A stretch of DNA of 27,109 nt from Candidatus Enterococcus ferrettii (GCF_017377655.1 NZ_JAFREL010000082.1:1-27109), one strand, 5' to 3'. Positions 14,530 through 22,488 are shown, counted from the stretch's first letter. Notes: a model not told the origin generated them from the sequence alone. Made by a program: numbers and translations.

Positions 14530-16128
14530 ATGCCCATCGCTACCGAGAAAAACCTAGAAGAATTAAGTCCTTTTGAATTAAGTCTATTTTTGGAGAAAAA
14601 AATCCATGAGAACAATAATGGAAAGAACCTTTTAAATGCTGGTCGTGGTAATCCCAACTGGACCGCTCCTACACCCCGTGAAGCCTTCTTCCTGTTAGGT
14701 CAATTTGCTACATTGGAAACACTTCATGATAATGGTGAGTTAACCGCCGGTATGATTGTTGCTAAAGACGGACGCAGCCGGCGTTTTATCGAGTTTTTGC
14801 GTCAGCACCCTGGCAAGGGAAGCGATTTTTTGAAAAAAGTCTGGTATTCCGATAATAACTATTCAGGCTTACCCAAAGAAGAATGGCTGACGGAAATTTT
14901 GGATCACATTATTGGTGATAACTATCCTAATCCCGTGCGCTGCTTGACAGCCTGTGAAGGACCAATTAAAGCTTATCTAAATCAAGAGCTGTTTGCAGAT
15001 TCTGCGATTCCTTTCGATATTTTTGCAGTCGAAGGCGGCACCGCGGGTATCTGTTATATGTTTGACACCTTAATGAATAATTTTTTGTTGCATCAAGGTG
15101 ACAAAATCGCTCTAATGCTGCCAACCTTTGCACCCTATTTAGAAATTCCCGAATTGCCACAGTATAATTTTGATGTGATAAAAATCCAAGCGCAGCAAAC
15201 TGTCTTAAATGGCAAAACCAGTTATCAGTTTCCTGACAACGAAATTAATAAGTTGCGAGACAACAGTATTAAAGCTGTGTTCGTAGTAAATCCAAGCAAC
15301 CCAACAGCAAATGCGATTTGTCAGCCTACAATTGAATTAATCAAGGAAATTGTTGCAACAGATCACAAAGATCTAATGATTTTAACCGATGATGTTTATG
15401 GTACCTTTGTGCCAGCTTTTGCTTCCTTATTTGCTGAATTGCCATATAATACAGCGTGTATTTATTCCTACTCCAAATATTTTGGCGCTACTGGATGGCG
15501 AGTAGGAACAATCGCAGTTGCAAAAGAATCACTTTTTGATCAATTGATCTCTGAGCTACCCAGTGAATATCAAGCAAAATTAGCCGCACGTTATGCTTCT
15601 GTTTCCAGCGATCCAAGCTCAATTTCTTTCATTGATCGAATTGTTGCTGACAGTCGTGATGTAGCTCTGAACCATGCAGCCGGCCTTTCTTCCCCGCAAC
15701 AGGTTATGATGACTCTATTTAGTCTTTATTCTTTGATGGACGAAGGACAAGCATACAAAGATGAAGTCATGTCTATCTGTCATGAGCGAGAAAAATTATT
15801 GTTTCGTACTCTGGGACTAGAGGAACCTTTAGCTTCGTTAGATACTGCTTACTATTGTGAAATTAATTTTGAAGACTGGGTACGTAAACGGTATGGGCAA
15901 GCTTTTACTAACTATTTGAAGAAATCTTGGACAGTCACCAAAATATTGACAATTTTGGCCGAGAAAGAACAATTGATGCTTTTAAAAGCCAATGCTTTTG
16001 GTAGTGGTGAATGGGCTGTCCGAGTCTCGTTAGCAAACCTTTCTACAAGCCAGTACGCCGAGGTCGGCAAACGGATCATTCATTTGACCGAATCCATTCG
16101 CGATGAATGGCTAAAACAAACCAAATAA
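14530..16128 (+). CDS. aspD: Bifunctional aspartate aminotransferase / L-aspartate 4-decarboxylase
   Basis: PLP enzyme that converts L-aspartate to L-alanine plus CO2 in the cytosol, consuming a proton; it usually also has aminotransferase activity. At 532 aa it has the AspD length (about 530), longer than ordinary class I aminotransferases (about 400), with the extra N-terminal part. Motifs: AGRGNPNW (R39), EGGTAGI near 168-174, NPSNPTANAI near 254-263, DDVYGTFVP, and the PLP-binding Lys316 in YSYSKYFGATGWRVG. GGAG is 6 nt before the ATG. Family context: in other lactic acid bacteria aspD is next to the antiporter gene aspT, forming a proton-motive cycle; no aspT is in this window. The next gene pair supplies vitamin B6, the cofactor precursor, but a terminator separates them. 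Confidence 0.95.
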   Translation: MPIATEKNLEELSPFELSLFLEKKIHENNNGKNLLNAGRGNPNWTAPTPREAFFLLGQFATLETLHDNGELTAGMIVAKDGRSRRFIEFLRQHPGKGSDFLKKVWYSDNNYSGLPKEEWLTEILDHIIGDNYPNPVRCLTACEGPIKAYLNQELFADSAIPFDIFAVEGGTAGICYMFDTLMNNFLLHQGDKIALMLPTFAPYLEIPELPQYNFDVIKIQAQQTVLNGKTSYQFPDNEINKLRDNSIKAVFVVNPSNPTANAICQPTIELIKEIVATDHKDLMILTDDVYGTFVPAFASLFAELPYNTACIYSYSKYFGATGWRVGTIAVAKESLFDQLISELPSEYQAKLAARYASVSSDPSSISFIDRIVADSRDVALNHAAGLSSPQQVMMTLFSLYSLMDEGQAYKDEVMSICHEREKLLFRTLGLEEPLASLDTAYYCEINFEDWVRKRYGQAFTNYLKKSWTVTKILTILAEKEQLMLLKANAFGSGEWAVRVSLANLSTSQYAEVGKRIIHLTESIRDEWLKQTK

Positions 16129-16135
16129 ATAGTAC

Positions 16136-16165
16136 AAGCGGTCATTTTTTATGGCTGCTTTTTTA
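16136..16165 (+). terminator. Rho-independent terminator of aspD
   Basis: AAGCGGTCAT (16136-16145) pairs with ATGGCTGCTT (16151-16160), with two wobbles, and a T run follows. Confidence 0.8.
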
Positions 16166-16271
16166 GTTACTTTATTCAATAAAATTGGCTGAAGAAAAAC
16201 AAAGCCAATTGGATGTTTCTTTTCTCGGTGTTTTCCTCTATCCTTGAAAGAAAGTTGAAAGGAGTCATTTT

Positions 16272-17096
16272 ATGGAAAAAGTATTAACTATTGCTGGCTC
16301 AGATGCAACCGGAGGGGGCGGATTAGAAGCCGATTTAAAAACTTTTCAAGAATTCGGTATTTTTGGTCTAGCAACGGTCACTTCGATTGTAACGATGGCG
16401 CCCAAAACCGGCAAGCATAGCGTGAGCTTTTTAGAACCAGCCCTTATTCAACAGCAAATTGACTCCGCCTTCGCTGGCCCTATTGATGCCGTCAAAACTG
16501 GTCTGCTACCAACAAAAGACATTATTGAACTAGTTAGCTGCAGTCTGCAACACTATCAGAAAAAGATTGTGGTAGATCCGGTAATTGGTGGTAAAGGTAC
16601 TGATGATTTCATTCATGCGGAATCTGTAGAGGCTATCCGGCACTTATTACTGCCTCAGGCTTTCATTACTACACCAAATTTGCGGGAAGCAGGCATTCTT
16701 TCCCAATTAGGCGAACTGACCAGCAAAAATGAAATGAAAAAAGCTGCAGAAATTATCCATTCTTTGGGTGTAAAACATGTAGTCATTAAGGGTGGTACAC
16801 GTCTGAGCTTGGATCAAGCTTACGATCTGCATTACGACGGAGTTAATTTTACCTTCTATCCTCACCCACTGATTGACACCGATTATAATCATGGTGCCGG
16901 ATGTACTTTTGCTGCAGCAATTACGGCAGCATTAGCTAAGAATTACCCGGTAGTTGAGGCGATTGACTTAGCGATTCGTTTTGTGGAAGCAGCTATTCGA
17001 TCCGGTTTTGCCATTAACCCTTTTGTCGGACACGTCTGGCACGGCGCATACACTCATGCTGAAAAACGATTGGAGTTTAAAAACTATGAACAGTGA
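16272..17096 (+). CDS. pdxK: Pyridoxine kinase (ThiD-like PdxK)
   Basis: Ribokinase-superfamily kinase of 274 aa that phosphorylates pyridoxine, pyridoxal or pyridoxamine. Motifs: LTIAGSDATGGGGLEADLKTF at 5-25 (substrate glycine loop), IVVDPVI at 99-105, TTPNLREA at 133-140, VVIKGG at 170-175 and the anion-hole HGAGCTFAAAI around 207-217 with Cys211. Sequence alone cannot cleanly separate PdxK from the HMP-P kinase ThiD. I chose PdxK because the overlapping downstream gene is an ECF S-component of the kind paired with pdxK, and no thiamine genes are present. GAAAGGAG lies 8 nt before the ATG. Confidence 0.88.
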   Translation: MEKVLTIAGSDATGGGGLEADLKTFQEFGIFGLATVTSIVTMAPKTGKHSVSFLEPALIQQQIDSAFAGPIDAVKTGLLPTKDIIELVSCSLQHYQKKIVVDPVIGGKGTDDFIHAESVEAIRHLLLPQAFITTPNLREAGILSQLGELTSKNEMKKAAEIIHSLGVKHVVIKGGTRLSLDQAYDLHYDGVNFTFYPHPLIDTDYNHGAGCTFAAAITAALAKNYPVVEAIDLAIRFVEAAIRSGFAINPFVGHVWHGAYTHAEKRLEFKNYEQ

Positions 17097-17646
17097 CAAA
17101 AAAGTACAAACCTTGGTTTTAATTGCCTTATTTACTGCTTTAACGATTGCCGGAACAATGATCAAAATCCCCTTGCCTACAGGTGCTTTCATTCACTTCG
17201 GAAATGCCGTAGTCTTGTTGGCGGTATTATTAACCGGCTATTGGCAAGGTTCTCTAGCAGGCGGATTAGGTTTTTTCATTTTTGATTTATTCAACGGTTA
17301 TGCCAATGAAGCCCCCTACTTTCTGATTGAAAGCTTTGTAGTAGGCGCGGCAGCCTATGCTGGTTTTCTATTGTTTAAGAAAAATCCAAAAATGGTTTGG
17401 CAAATAGTTATTATAGGAATCATGGCAGGTATTGCTAAATTCATCATGTCAGTCATCAAAGCGACCATCATGAGCATGATTGCTGGTGCACAAATTAAAC
17501 CCGCTTTCTTTGCAGCTCTAGCAACCATGCCTGCCACCGTGATTAATATTTTTTCTACTATTATAATAGTCAGTCTAGTTTATTTCCCTTTACGACGGGC
17601 TATGCAAACCATCTTTCATAACCAGCCAATCAACTCCAAGTCGTAA
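17086..17646 (+). CDS. ECF transporter S-component, probably for vitamin B6 (PdxU-like)
   Basis: Integral membrane substrate-binding subunit of an energy-coupling-factor vitamin importer, 186 aa with about five to six hydrophobic segments. N-terminal VQTLVLIALFTALTIAGTMIKIPLPTGAFIHFGNAVVLLAVLLTGYWQGSLAG, including the helix I-II area where S-components meet EcfT (Ala-rich), is typical, as is the DLFNGY...P block. The ATG at 17086 has GGAG 10 nt upstream and overlaps the end of pdxK by 11 nt; the longer open frame is a pdxK shadow. Overlap with a pyridoxine kinase implies uptake and trapping of B6 (genomic-context inference). EcfA and EcfT must be encoded elsewhere. Confidence 0.85.
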   Translation: MNSDKKVQTLVLIALFTALTIAGTMIKIPLPTGAFIHFGNAVVLLAVLLTGYWQGSLAGGLGFFIFDLFNGYANEAPYFLIESFVVGAAAYAGFLLFKKNPKMVWQIVIIGIMAGIAKFIMSVIKATIMSMIAGAQIKPAFFAALATMPATVINIFSTIIIVSLVYFPLRRAMQTIFHNQPINSKS

Positions 17647-17671
17647 AATCCTTGATTTTACGACTTTTTTT
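17638..17671 (+). terminator. Rho-independent terminator of pdxK-S-component operon
   Basis: AAGTCGTAAAATC (17638-17650) pairs exactly with GATTTTACGACTT (17654-17666), then a T run. The stem includes the stop codon of the S-component. Confidence 0.93.
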
Positions 17672-18171
17672 ATGATGAATTCAACAGAAAATAGAAAGTA
17701 ATTCTGATAAGGTGTATTTTTTATGATTGAACTACTTAGTCACTCCGAAAAGAAATGTTTTGCCTGGAGATATAACTTTATGCTGAATGAACGCTCGTTT
17801 CGACTTGAATCGAGAAAACTCGTACTTCTCACGAGCTTAGTAAAATATGGATATTATCTGCTTCATCTCTCCAGTAAAAATACTCGAATAGTTAGAAACA
17901 TTAGACTTTTTTCCACTACATTCGGTTAATGAATTACCATAGGGCAAACTTCCTCCCAACGCTCTACGACTAGCTACCATCGTTTTAACCCAGCTAAAAG
18001 AAAATATTATTGTTCTCGAGGATTCAATAAGCGTTGTCTTAGTGGCATATAGCGATGGTCTAACCTCTTAATATCTTAATGTTTTTATTCCAACAACTGA
18101 CTAGATCAAAGAAACCTAATTGTCAGCTGTCAAAAAATCTGCTACCTGACAAGAACAACCTGCAACATTAG
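17672..18171. other. Gene-poor region with possible ORF remnants
   Basis: About 500 bp. A 68-codon plus-strand ORF (17723-17929) has an AAGGTG site 10 nt upstream but no recognisable product. A second open stretch (about 17946-18075, plus strand, no start codon, reading LPPNALRLATIVLTQLKEN) looks protein-like. Both could be decayed gene pieces or chance. No repeat or RNA motif was recognised. Confidence 0.4.
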
Positions 18172-18200
18172 TTGTGACTTACTTCTTTTTTAGGTATAAT
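18172..18200 (+). promoter_or_regulatory. Promoter of the DeoR-family gene
   Basis: TTGTGA (18172-18177), a 17-bp spacer, TATAAT (18195-18200). The untranslated leader would be about 95 nt. A TACAAT lies nearer the gene (around 18261) and may be a second -10. Confidence 0.65.
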
Positions 18201-18302
18201 TAACTTAAATAATTTTAAAGTCTGCAGGTCGTTTAGGCATACTTGCCCGTTTTAGGTTACAATAGAAAAAGAGCGAAAACGAGCGAAAGTGAGGTTACGA
18301 AT

Positions 18303-19076
18303 ATGCTAACAGAAGAACGCAGAGCCAAAATACTCGAGAAGATCGAAGAAAATCAGTTTATCTCAGTCAATGAGTTGGCAAAAATGTTTGCCGTTCATGA
18401 GACAACTATTCGACGCGACTTAGATGAGTTAGAGGAACAAGGGCTGGTATCTCGTATTCATGGTGGTGTAGTGCCTGTAAGTATTAAGCGAGATGAACCA
18501 GATTTTGAGGATCGGGCAACCGAGTGTATCAATGAGAAAATGCGCATCGGCGCCTATGCTGCTACAATGGTTAATGACTGCGAGTGTATTATTTTAGATT
18601 CAGGAACTACTACGCTGCAAATTGCTAAAGCACTAAATGAAAGTACTCACTATCAAGCACTAACTGTTGTTACAAATGATGTAAATATTGCCTCTGTGCT
18701 GCGTCAAAACCGTCGAATTACAACAATCGTTACTGGTGGAACTTTATTTCATGACAGTTTTATGTTAAATGGGCAAATTACAAATGAAACTTTAGAAAAA
18801 TTGGATGTTGATAAAGTGTTCGTAGCCACACCTGCATTGAACATTGAAAAAGGCCTTACCCACTTCAATGAACTGCTGGTTCCTGCTAAAACTAATATGA
18901 TTAAAGCTGCTAAAATCCGCATTGTTGTGACTGATCACACCAAAATAGGACATCGAGCGCTGTACACTTTCTTGCCGATCAACCAGATGGATGCGCTGGT
19001 GACCGATCAAGGGCTAGAAACAGCCCTGGAAGACCAATTGCGAAGTAATGGCTTGAAAGAAATTATTAAAGTCTAA
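18303..19076 (+). CDS. DeoR/GlpR-family transcriptional regulator
   Basis: 257-aa DNA-binding regulator. The N-terminal HTH of the DeoR type spans about 3-57 (RRAKILEKIEENQFISVNEL then ETTIRRDLDELEEQGLVSRIHGG). The DeoRC sensor domain follows: DSGTTTLQIAKAL at about 99-111, VVTNDVNIA, TIVTGGTLF, and VVTDHTKIGHRAL near the end, a phosphosugar-isomerase-like fold that usually binds a sugar phosphate. The ATG at 18303 follows GTGAGG; the in-frame upstream codons lack a site. No sugar catabolic operon is adjacent, so target genes and inducer are unknown. It ends at a bidirectional terminator shared with the convergent DUF5131 gene. Confidence 0.92.
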   Translation: MLTEERRAKILEKIEENQFISVNELAKMFAVHETTIRRDLDELEEQGLVSRIHGGVVPVSIKRDEPDFEDRATECINEKMRIGAYAATMVNDCECIILDSGTTTLQIAKALNESTHYQALTVVTNDVNIASVLRQNRRITTIVTGGTLFHDSFMLNGQITNETLEKLDVDKVFVATPALNIEKGLTHFNELLVPAKTNMIKAAKIRIVVTDHTKIGHRALYTFLPINQMDALVTDQGLETALEDQLRSNGLKEIIKV

Positions 19077-19130
19077 AAAACTAGAATCCGTCTATTTTTG
19101 TTAATTCAATAGCGGATTCTAGTTTTTTTG
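19076..19130 (+). terminator. Bidirectional rho-independent terminator
   Basis: AAAAACTAGAATCCG (19076-19090) and CGGATTCTAGTTTTT (19113-19127) form a perfect 15-bp stem with a 22-nt loop, with T runs on both strands. Confidence 0.9.
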
Positions 19131-19158
19131 TTTTTACCAATTATTTCTTTTGCGATAT

Positions 19159-19887
19159 TTACAATTCGTTGTTTCCAGGATACCAATTGATTGCTGCTTT
19201 TTTGGCCTGACTAAATAGCTGACGATAATTGAGCTGGTAGTTTTGGCCATCCTTAACAAAATGCGTCCCGCATTGGCGAAATTCAAAAGCGATTTGACTA
19301 GCTATGCATTCTTCTCGTACGTCCAAAATCCATTGATAATCCAATGGTCTAGCCTTTTGGTGGTATTCACCACCTACCACAACTAGCTCAATACCCGTCA
19401 AATATGCTGCCAACTTTACAGGACCTAACAACGGTTGACACGCGATGCTTTTGTGTTTAATTGGCAAGCTTTGAAAATAGGCGAGGCGCTGATCGACCAT
19501 TTGTTGATTCTCCACTGAAACGCCGATACTGACATTTTCATAACCGTCACCCCAATCGGGCGGTATCACTTCTTCAAAGCGGTGAATTCGCTTAGTCAAA
19601 AAGAAAAAATTCAGATCGGAGCGTTCCTTAATCATTTTCCAGCATTCTGGACGCCAGGCATCCGCTGCTTCTACAAAAAAGTCGCTGGAAAAACAAACAA
19701 ATACCTGTTGAGGACCCTTCATTTTGTAAATACCTTGTTTTTTTTTCTTAATCGGTGCTGAAAAATGAGTCGTTTTCTCAATGATACTAGTATTTTGTTT
19801 ACGTTTTTTGTCTCCTTCATGAATAAAACAAAAGCGGCAACCATCACTTACTCGATGACACCCCCGCCATGGATTCCAAATAGCCAC
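19159..19887 (-). CDS. DUF5131 (phage Gp37/Gp68-like) family protein
   Basis: 242-aa protein of the DUF5131 group, first named from phage proteins. The N-terminal cysteine cluster WNPWRGCHRVSDGCRFCF gives C10, C17 and C20, a C-x6-C-x2-C pattern suggesting an iron-sulfur or metal site (radical-SAM-like by appearance, but the spacing differs from C-x3-C-x2-C). Later family blocks: VFVCFSSDFF, DLNFFFLTKRIHRFEEVIPPDWGDGYENVSIGVSVENQ, IACQPLLGPV, and ELVVVGGEYHQKARPLDYQWILDVREEC. The biochemical activity is not known. The start is GTG at 19887 with AGGAG 8 nt upstream, one nucleotide after the stop of the SAP-domain gene, so translation is coupled. No phage genes surround it. Confidence 0.85.
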   Translation of the reverse strand: MAIWNPWRGCHRVSDGCRFCFIHEGDKKRKQNTSIIEKTTHFSAPIKKKKQGIYKMKGPQQVFVCFSSDFFVEAADAWRPECWKMIKERSDLNFFFLTKRIHRFEEVIPPDWGDGYENVSIGVSVENQQMVDQRLAYFQSLPIKHKSIACQPLLGPVKLAAYLTGIELVVVGGEYHQKARPLDYQWILDVREECIASQIAFEFRQCGTHFVKDGQNYQLNYRQLFSQAKKAAINWYPGNNEL

Positions 19888-19888
19888 C

Positions 19889-20470
19889 CTACTCTCTCCT
19901 CTCTTTTAAAGCCTCCAAATCTTGTGGTTGGTAGCTATTCGATCCCGGCAGCGACTTCTTGTACTTCCAACAAGCGATAGCTTCCGGGAGTTTACTTCCC
20001 GGATTATCTGCAAAAAAGGCTCGAATGTACGTATTGTACTCAAATTGCTGACCAATAATTGTTGGCTGTTTCTTCTTTAGTAATAAAATCTCCTGATAAG
20101 CATTTAAAGCCTCTTGATAAGTTTTACCAGCACTTTCTTTTAACCATTTTTGAAAAGCAACATTAAAGGAAAATTGCTGACCCAGATGCTCCTTAAAAAA
20201 AGCTCTATGAATCTCCGAACAAACAAAGTCTTCTTCTATTGGTTCTTCTAAAGTAATTGTGTTGGTACGCAGACTCTTTTTACGTTTTCGATGAATTGTT
20301 TGCTTTTGACCAGTCGTTAAATAATGAGCAATTCGATCATTTAGTTCTTGCTTATTGCCAGTGGCTTGCAACTGTTCTTGCTGACAAAAACTAATTAATT
20401 CCTCTTTCAAATAATAATACTGACGAAATTGTTCTGTTGATAGTTGTGATGACAACGTTGGTCTTTCCAT
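19889..20470 (-). CDS. SAP-domain protein with DUF6434-like C-terminal region
   Basis: 193-aa basic protein. Residues about 12-52 (FRQYYYLKEELISFCQQEQLQATGNKQELNDRIAHYL) fit a SAP helix-extension-helix, a DNA-binding fold. A Lys/Arg-rich linker (IHRKRKKSLRTN) follows, then a DUF6434-like block (EIHRAFFKEHLGQQFSFNVAFQKWLKESAGKTYQEAL), then a short repeat-like tail (EYNTYIRAFFADNPGSKLPEAIACWKYKKSLPG). The ATG follows AGGAGG by about 6 nt. It leads a two-gene operon with DUF5131. Its promoter carries a GAAC-N4-GTTC palindrome like a LexA box, so it may be DNA-damage induced. No experimental function is known to me. Confidence 0.85.
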   Translation of the reverse strand: MERPTLSSQLSTEQFRQYYYLKEELISFCQQEQLQATGNKQELNDRIAHYLTTGQKQTIHRKRKKSLRTNTITLEEPIEEDFVCSEIHRAFFKEHLGQQFSFNVAFQKWLKESAGKTYQEALNAYQEILLLKKKQPTIIGQQFEYNTYIRAFFADNPGSKLPEAIACWKYKKSLPGSNSYQPQDLEALKERRE

Positions 20471-20492
20471 TCCAATCCTCCTGTTTTTCCTA

Positions 20493-20498
20493 ATTATA
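20493..20498 (-). promoter_or_regulatory. Extended -10 promoter of the SAP-DUF5131 operon
   Basis: On the minus strand TGGTATAAT, about 22 nt before the ATG at 20470. The -35 position (20516-20521) reads GAGAAC and lies within the adjoining palindrome. Confidence 0.65.
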
Positions 20499-20506
20499 CC
20501 ATAAGA

Positions 20507-20520
20507 AGAACACTTGTTCT
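20507..20520. promoter_or_regulatory. Putative LexA (SOS) box
   Basis: Perfect 14-bp palindrome AGAACAAGTGTTCT (minus-strand reading). It matches the Gram-positive LexA/DinR consensus CGAACRNRYGTTYG at GAAC-R-N-R-Y-GTTC and differs only in the two outermost bases. It overlaps the spacer and -35 position of the SAP-gene promoter, where LexA would repress. LexA binding is inference. Confidence 0.6.
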
Positions 20521-20637
20521 CGATACTGAAGTATAAATACTTATTACTCTTTATTTCTTGTTACTCTCTTGCGCTTATATTCTTGTTATGTTGACAAAAT
20601 CCAAGCCGTCTTAAAAGCATTTACCAGAAAAATATCT

Positions 20638-20643
20638 TATAAT
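20638..20643 (+). promoter_or_regulatory. Possible -10 of the glycosyltransferase operon
   Basis: A perfect TATAAT 37 bp before the ATG at 20681, without a good -35 at 17 bp; a TTGACA occurs at 20591 but is too far away. Confidence 0.4.
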
Positions 20644-20680
20644 GTGCATACTTTAACATTTACGAAAGGGATTATGAATA

Positions 20681-21190
20681 ATGAAAAAATATATAAGCAG
20701 GGATGAGGTCACTAAATTATTAGTTACAGACTCCTATTACGAAAAAGGACACTTAGGTTTAAAAATAGTTCAATTTATAGTTGCCATTATTGGTTGGATC
20801 TTAGTTATTCTTCCGTTTATTTGGGTATTATCTCCACTTCTTTTCGGCAATTTAGCTCGCAGGTTCAATCTGTTTACTTACGTGGAAGAGCTTCAAACAC
20901 TTAAGTTCTTATTGATTTTTCTAACAATTGCTTTCTTTGTGATCCTTGTATTATCCGTTATCTTAACAATTTGGAACAACTATCGCTTCAATCACCTGCT
21001 TCAAAGAAAAGAAATGTATGACGTTGAACGAGTTAAAAAGCGTAACCAGCTATTAAGTGATGATTTTGAAAAACGTTTTGGTCCTAAAAAGGAACGAGAA
21101 AGTACTTGTTACTATTTGGTAAAAGAAGAGCAGAATTTGGATGCTCATTATGTTCGTGATTTATACAAGAAAGGCGATGTTGATTTATGA
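20681..21190 (+). CDS. Two-helix membrane protein, partner of the PNAG-synthase-like glycosyltransferase
   Basis: 169-aa membrane protein with hydrophobic segments at about residues 27-56 and 74-98 and a charged cytoplasmic tail (NHLLQRKEMYDVERVKKRNQLLSDDFEKRFG). I see no known domain. Its stop overlaps the start of the glycosyltransferase gene (ATGA), so the two are made together. By position and topology it could be an analogue of the small accessory subunit PgaD/IcaD, which binds and activates PgaC/IcaA; sequence similarity to those is not evident by eye, so this is context inference. GAAAGGG lies upstream of the ATG. Confidence 0.65.
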   Translation: MKKYISRDEVTKLLVTDSYYEKGHLGLKIVQFIVAIIGWILVILPFIWVLSPLLFGNLARRFNLFTYVEELQTLKFLLIFLTIAFFVILVLSVILTIWNNYRFNHLLQRKEMYDVERVKKRNQLLSDDFEKRFGPKKERESTCYYLVKEEQNLDAHYVRDLYKKGDVDL

Positions 21191-22488
21191 TCACACTTGT
21201 TCAAACGGGCAGACCTGTGCTAGATGCTTTATTGACTATTCTTTTTCTTGTCCTGATTACTTATCCGATTCTCGGTGGCTTTAATTGGTTTATTGGTGTT
21301 TTCTGTTACGGATTTCTTTTCAAGTATCGCCAAAAGGAATGGGATGACATCCCAACAGAGATTGAACCTTTTGTAACAATCATGGTTCCGGCTCATAATG
21401 AAGAGATTGTTATTGAGAAAACCATCCACTATCTGATGACAAACCTAAACTACCAGAATTATGAGGTTTTAGTAACCGATGACGGTTCAACTGACCAAAC
21501 ACCAGAAATTTTGGAGAAGCTTCAGAAAAAATACCCCACCCTGCGCGTGATCCGGATTGAAAAGAATAGAGGCAAAGCTCATGCTTTTAATATTGGACTC
21601 GGTTTTGCAAAAGGGAAACTTATTTTGAGTAATGATGCTGATACTGTTCCTGAACCTGATGCCTTAAATCTTTATGTCAATTATTTCTTAAGACCAGATT
21701 CCACTAATATTGCTGCAGTGACTGCGAATATGGATGTTCAAAACCGTTCTCGTCTAATTGCTAAATCTCAAACTGTTGAATTCTCTAGTATCGTTGGGAT
21801 TATTAAACGAACTCAAATTGGTGTGCTAGGTGGTATCTATGCTTATAGTGGAGCGAATACAATGTACCGAAAAGATGCTTTAATTGATGTTGGGTTATTC
21901 AGGCAAGACCGAGCAACTGAAGACATTAGTATCGCTTGGGATCACCAAATGGACGGCTGGTTATCTCTGTTTTCTCCAGAGATCATGTTTTTCATGGAGG
22001 TTCCCGAAAATATTCGGATGTTGTATCGTCAACGAAAACGCTGGGCCAAAGGTGGGACTGAAGTTTGGTTAACCAATTTCAAAAAAGTCTGTTTTCACCC
22101 CTTAAAAAATATCGGACGAACCGTAATGTTCGTTGATCAATCCCTTAGTATTATTTGGTCTTTCTTTTTTTGGATTTCAACCATTCTCTTCATTCTGCTC
22201 TTTTTCCACTTTTTATTTGAAGGCAATACTGAGCGAATTTACCATATGTTTAGCATGGCTTTTGTCTTCGTCTGCTTCGAAATGATTTCCGGTGTCTTTC
22301 AGTTGCTGGCTTCATTAATTGCCGACGATCACGGCAGGAAGTTGAAATACTTATTTTTTGCCCCTTTGTATATGCTTTTCTATTGGATGATGAATGCTCT
22401 GACAATTCTTACAACTTTTATCCCAGCAATTAAATCCATTCTAGGTTTTGGTTCTGGAACTTGGAAGAGTCCAGAGAGACAAAAATAG
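21187..22488 (+). CDS. GT2 processive glycosyltransferase, PgaC/IcaA-like
   Basis: 433-aa membrane glycosyltransferase, probably polymerising a beta-1,6-N-acetylglucosamine-type polysaccharide at the inner face and passing it through its own membrane helices. Two N-terminal hydrophobic segments (about 12-46) precede a GT2 domain with VPAHNEE (68-73), VTDDGSTD (D98-D99), SNDADTVP (D150, D152), TED (244-246) and the QRKRW motif (282-286) typical of processive synthases. Four or so C-terminal helices occupy about 312-425. It overlaps the preceding gene by 4 nt. No deacetylase (IcaB/PgaB) or IcaC-like gene is adjacent, so the polymer's modification or even identity is open; hyaluronan- or cellulose-like synthases share these motifs. 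Confidence 0.88.
   Translation: MITLVQTGRPVLDALLTILFLVLITYPILGGFNWFIGVFCYGFLFKYRQKEWDDIPTEIEPFVTIMVPAHNEEIVIEKTIHYLMTNLNYQNYEVLVTDDGSTDQTPEILEKLQKKYPTLRVIRIEKNRGKAHAFNIGLGFAKGKLILSNDADTVPEPDALNLYVNYFLRPDSTNIAAVTANMDVQNRSRLIAKSQTVEFSSIVGIIKRTQIGVLGGIYAYSGANTMYRKDALIDVGLFRQDRATEDISIAWDHQMDGWLSLFSPEIMFFMEVPENIRMLYRQRKRWAKGGTEVWLTNFKKVCFHPLKNIGRTVMFVDQSLSIIWSFFFWISTILFILLFFHFLFEGNTERIYHMFSMAFVFVCFEMISGVFQLLASLIADDHGRKLKYLFFAPLYMLFYWMMNALTILTTFIPAIKSILGFGSGTWKSPERQK

Noticed and set aside
16981..17085. N-terminal extension of the ECF S-component
   Set aside because: It lies inside pdxK in another frame; the ATG at 17086 has its own GGAG.
19159..19887. DUF5131 gene as a sign of a prophage
   Set aside because: No integrase, structural or replication genes of phage type surround it; the neighbours are ordinary chromosomal genes.
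20507..20520. Palindrome read as the core of a terminator
   Set aside because: Arms are only 6 bp, no T run follows, and it lies directly upstream of a -10; an operator is a better reading.
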